DNA from: Motiliproteus sp.
GTDB lineage: Bacteria > Pseudomonadota > Gammaproteobacteria > Pseudomonadales > Balneatricaceae
Length of the DNA stretch: 64,000 nucleotides
Assembly: GCA_026196225.1 (NCBI GenBank)
Contig: JAPHRD010000021.1
Span: 1-64,000 of the forward strand
Direction: 5' to 3'
Within the stretch, counting starts at the first letter, position 1, and each line of letters opens with the position of its first letter. A program made the position numbers and the translations under genes. Under the pieces are notes generated by a model. That model saw nothing but the letters and a program-made list of their open reading frames with translations. It was not told the origin of the DNA and searched no databases. This document shows positions 62,904-64,000 of this stretch, piece by piece.

Positions 62904-64000
62904 ATGGCTAGCCGCGCTGAAATTCTCGACCAGAACTTCCGCTCTCGACTATCCAGCCAGCAACTTCCGAAGGTAGATCTGGCGTTAACCCCGGATCAGT
63001 TTGGATTAAGCGCTAATCAACTGATTGAGCTATTCCAATCTCAGCTCTTAAGCCGCCATCTGGATCTGGAATCTCGCCGCCTTCAAGCCCAGAGATTGGC
63101 CTTCTACACCATCGGCAGTTCAGGACACGAAGGCATGGCAGCGGTAGCCGCTGTCTTCAATCACACCGATATGGCGTTTCTGCACTATCGGGACTGTGCC
63201 TTTCTGATCCAGCGCGCTAAGCAGCTGGAAGGTCAGACAACCCTATCCGACCTGCTGCACTCCTTCTGCGCCTCTCGCGATGATCCAATCTCGGGCGGTC
63301 GCCATAAGGTGCTTGGATCGAAATCGCTCTATATTCCGCCCCAGACCAGCACAGTTGCCTCCCATCTACCCAAGGCTGTGGGTGCAGCCTATAGCATCCC
63401 GCTATCGAAGCGGATGGGCATTGAAGCCCCCTTGCCCACCGATAGTGTAATTCTGTGCAGCTTCGGTGATGCATCCGCCAACCACTCCACCGCCCAGGGG
63501 GCGATCAATACCGCAGCCTGGATCGCATACCAGAACATGCCATTGGCCCTGGTTTTTATCTGTGAAGATAACGACATTGGTATCTCTACCCCAACCCCTG
63601 CGGGATGGATCGAAGCCAACTTCAGCCAACGCCCTGGGCTGCACTATCTAAGCTGCGATGGCCTCAACCTGCTGGAGACTTATCAGGCTGCAAAAAAAGC
63701 CGAACACTTGGCCCGACAACTTCATCAACCGGTGTTCCTCCATCTACGAACGGTCCGCCTATTGGGGCACGCTGGCTCCGATGCCGAAATTGCCTACCGA
63801 AGCCAACAGCAAATCGAAGAGATTGAGGCTCAGGACCCTCTACTTTTCAGCGCTGCTTTATTGACCGGCCATAAGATCCTCGATCACCGGGAAGTTCTGG
63901 ATTTCTACCTAAAGACTGCAGACAAGGTCCGTAAGGCCGCACAAAAGAGCGACAAGTTCGAGCATTTAAACAACGCTCAAGAGGTCATGGCTTCACTGAT
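62904..64000 (+). CDS. Fused-chain 2-oxoacid dehydrogenase E1, partial
   Basis: Open from the ATG at 62904 (AGGAG 9 nt upstream) to the window edge, 365 codons without a stop. The alpha-type half is clear: FYTIGSSGHEGMAAVAAVFN, FLHYRDCAFLIQRAK, GGRHKVLGSKSLYIPPQTST, and the TPP site CSFGDASANHSTAQGAINTA with VFICEDNDIGISTPTPAGWI. After it the chain continues past where a stand-alone alpha subunit ends, which suggests an alpha-beta fusion E1 of about 700 or more residues. Placement behind gcdH suggests a branched-chain or 2-oxoadipate-type substrate. Confidence 0.82.
   Translation, partial: MASRAEILDQNFRSRLSSQQLPKVDLALTPDQFGLSANQLIELFQSQLLSRHLDLESRRLQAQRLAFYTIGSSGHEGMAAVAAVFNHTDMAFLHYRDCAFLIQRAKQLEGQTTLSDLLHSFCASRDDPISGGRHKVLGSKSLYIPPQTSTVASHLPKAVGAAYSIPLSKRMGIEAPLPTDSVILCSFGDASANHSTAQGAINTAAWIAYQNMPLALVFICEDNDIGISTPTPAGWIEANFSQRPGLHYLSCDGLNLLETYQAAKKAEHLARQLHQPVFLHLRTVRLLGHAGSDAEIAYRSQQQIEEIEAQDPLLFSAALLTGHKILDHREVLDFYLKTADKVRKAAQKSDKFEHLNNAQEVMASL

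Overview
The window looks like the chromosome of a heterotrophic, probably marine, Gammaproteobacterium. UvrB, HrpA, PutA, MltF, FolX, PpnN, a CobB-type sirtuin and FadD all have gammaproteobacterial architecture, and the mix of porins, fatty-acid, proline, valine and glutarate catabolism fits an Oceanospirillales-like copiotroph. Genus cannot be set from the sequence alone.

Left third (1-21200): three outer-membrane porin-type genes, two small c-type cytochromes and an FG-GAP repeat protein are separated by a very dense pile of insertion sequences. Most can be reconstructed to the base. (i) 1429-3200: a decayed IS5-family transposase carries a younger IS5-family element (1698-2975) with a 4-bp duplication. 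(ii) 5632-10281: a decayed IS3-family element carries a group II intron (6287-9760) in its transposase gene, and that intron carries another IS3 element (6648-7923) with a 3-bp duplication. (iii) 13816-21192: a decayed IS2-like IS3-family element carries an IS110-family element in orfB and an IS5 element in orfA. The IS5 element was itself hit by an IS66 element (8-bp duplication) in its transposase and by a second IS110-family element inside its terminal inverted repeat.

The most interesting signal is in the two IS110-family (IS1111-type) elements. Each has a ~238-bp non-coding tail after its transposase. Each tail holds a 62-nt stem-closed loop of the same layout, and in each loop two short segments match the two halves of the site into which that element is actually inserted. 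This is what a guide ('bridge' or 'seek') RNA would look like, read against two different natural targets that can be rebuilt from the nested insertions.

Right two thirds (21200-64000): ordinary, compact chromosome. hrpA and fadD are followed by a group on the same strand of a YafJ-like amidotransferase, a bactofilin, an M23 peptidase overlapping it, and a TIGR00266 protein. Then come a thiolase, putA, ppnN, a sirtuin, a PIN-PhoH ATPase, a degenerate HD-GYP protein, an aminotransferase, uvrB with a LexA-type box, and tRNA-Val(GAC). A small accessory patch follows the tRNA (pRiA4b ORF-3-like gene, NERD protein, truncated methyltransferase). After it lie a LysR regulator divergent from mmsA with paired palindromes between them, a SulP transporter, a phosphatase, a DUF5610 protein, a TerB-HlyU pair, a diguanylate cyclase, a cobyrinate a,c-diamide synthase, and a MerR/CDF metal-efflux module with a textbook 19-bp-spacer promoter. 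The window closes with folX, mltF, gcdH and the start of a fused 2-oxoacid dehydrogenase E1 gene that runs off the end.
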